Of a stretch of DNA of 64,000 bases, positions 63,908 through 64,000 are shown piece by piece; the first letter of the stretch is position 1; each line of letters begins with the position of its first letter. This DNA is from Evansella vedderi. GTDB taxonomy: Bacteria; Bacillota; Bacilli; Bacillales; Salisediminibacteriaceae. Made by a program: the position numbers and the translations under genes. The notes under the pieces were generated by a model, which was given only the letters and a program-made list of their open reading frames with translations, was not told where the DNA came from and made no database searches. The DNA lies in the NCBI RefSeq assembly GCF_030813435.1, contig NZ_JAUSUG010000004.1, positions 216,730-280,729 on the forward strand, read 5' to 3'.

Positions 63908-64000
63908 TGGTTAAGCCCTCGATCGATTAGTATCTCTCAGCTACACATGTCGCCATGCTTCCACATGAGACCTATCAACCTCATCATCTCTGAGGGATCT
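63908..64000 (-). rRNA. rrl: 23S ribosomal RNA, 3' end (partial)
   Basis: The complementary strand ends ...CTAATCGATCGAGGGCTTAACC, the conserved 3' terminus of 23S rRNA, preceded by GATAGGTCTCATGTGGAAGC. The rest lies beyond the right edge. Confidence 0.95.

Overview
The window comes from a low-GC Gram-positive bacterium of the family Bacillaceae. The order groEL-groES / ydiL-ydiK / rex / moaC / ABC-F / tsaD-rimI-tsaB-tsaE-thiL / rRNA operon matches the Bacillus subtilis ydi region. Supporting signs are a CIRCE operator, a CcpA-type cre site, purine-rich ribosome binding sites and GC-rich Bacillaceae intergenic repeats. Genus is not resolvable by eye; an Oceanobacillus/Virgibacillus-like relative is a guess.

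The right third (about 41.3-64 kb) is conserved chromosome: the chaperonin operon, a CAAX protease, an MFS exporter, the redox regulator Rex, MoaC, an ABC-F ATPase, a membrane phosphatase-like protein, a DnaA-box cluster beside tsaD, the t6A genes with rimI and thiL, and a Cys/Met-metabolism PLP enzyme. These are followed by a three-gene gamma-glutamyl-type cluster (GGT-like, ATP-grasp/peptidase fusion, N-formylglutamate amidohydrolase-like) and the 3' end of an rRNA operon (5S and the 23S end, minus strand).

The left two thirds (1-41.3 kb) is an accessory island at the 3' end of groEL. A 404-aa tyrosine recombinase (39998-41212) points at an attachment core whose last bases are the groEL stop region (41274-41313). 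The same core, flanked by arm-type repeats of the form TTAGCAAAATGTTAGCA, recurs near 790-824, 5837-5872, 10774-10810 and, degraded, 19944-19980. The first three copies have arms on both sides, as junctions between tandemly integrated elements should. Each is preceded by a decayed 3' tail of the same integrase. The island therefore reads as successive insertions into one site, each leaving cargo between two att copies.

Cargo by module: (1) up to 0.8 kb, mostly debris; (2) 0.8-5.9 kb, class Ib ribonucleotide reductase (flavodoxin/NrdI-like, nrdF, nrdE) under a cobalamin riboswitch; (3) 5.9-10.8 kb, an unknown two-gene pair and a frameshifted TrlF-type PHP/ATPase; (4) 10.8-20.0 kb, an EEP nuclease with a partner, a divergent caspase-like protease, a PLD-nuclease/ATPase controlled by a WYL regulator, and a membrane-anchored coiled-coil protein; (5) from 20 kb, small proteins, an HNH nuclease, two excisionase-like genes each behind a similar structured leader RNA with a terminator, and a 418-aa integrase. 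Then follow debris (ABC transporter, integrase and transposase remnants) and a complete catabolic operon (26.7-37.5 kb): an RpiR regulator, a TRAP transporter, a polyol-type dehydrogenase, an aldolase, an FGGY kinase, a PRPP synthetase paralogue, a glycerate kinase and a hydroxyacid dehydrogenase.

The strongest candidates for something not well described are the tandem att array with integrase tails, the paired xis leader RNAs, the WYL/PLD-ATPase unit with N-terminal clamp-binding-like motifs, the caspase/EEP module, the riboswitch-controlled mobile RNR, and a perfectly phased 21-bp repeat beside the rRNA operon.
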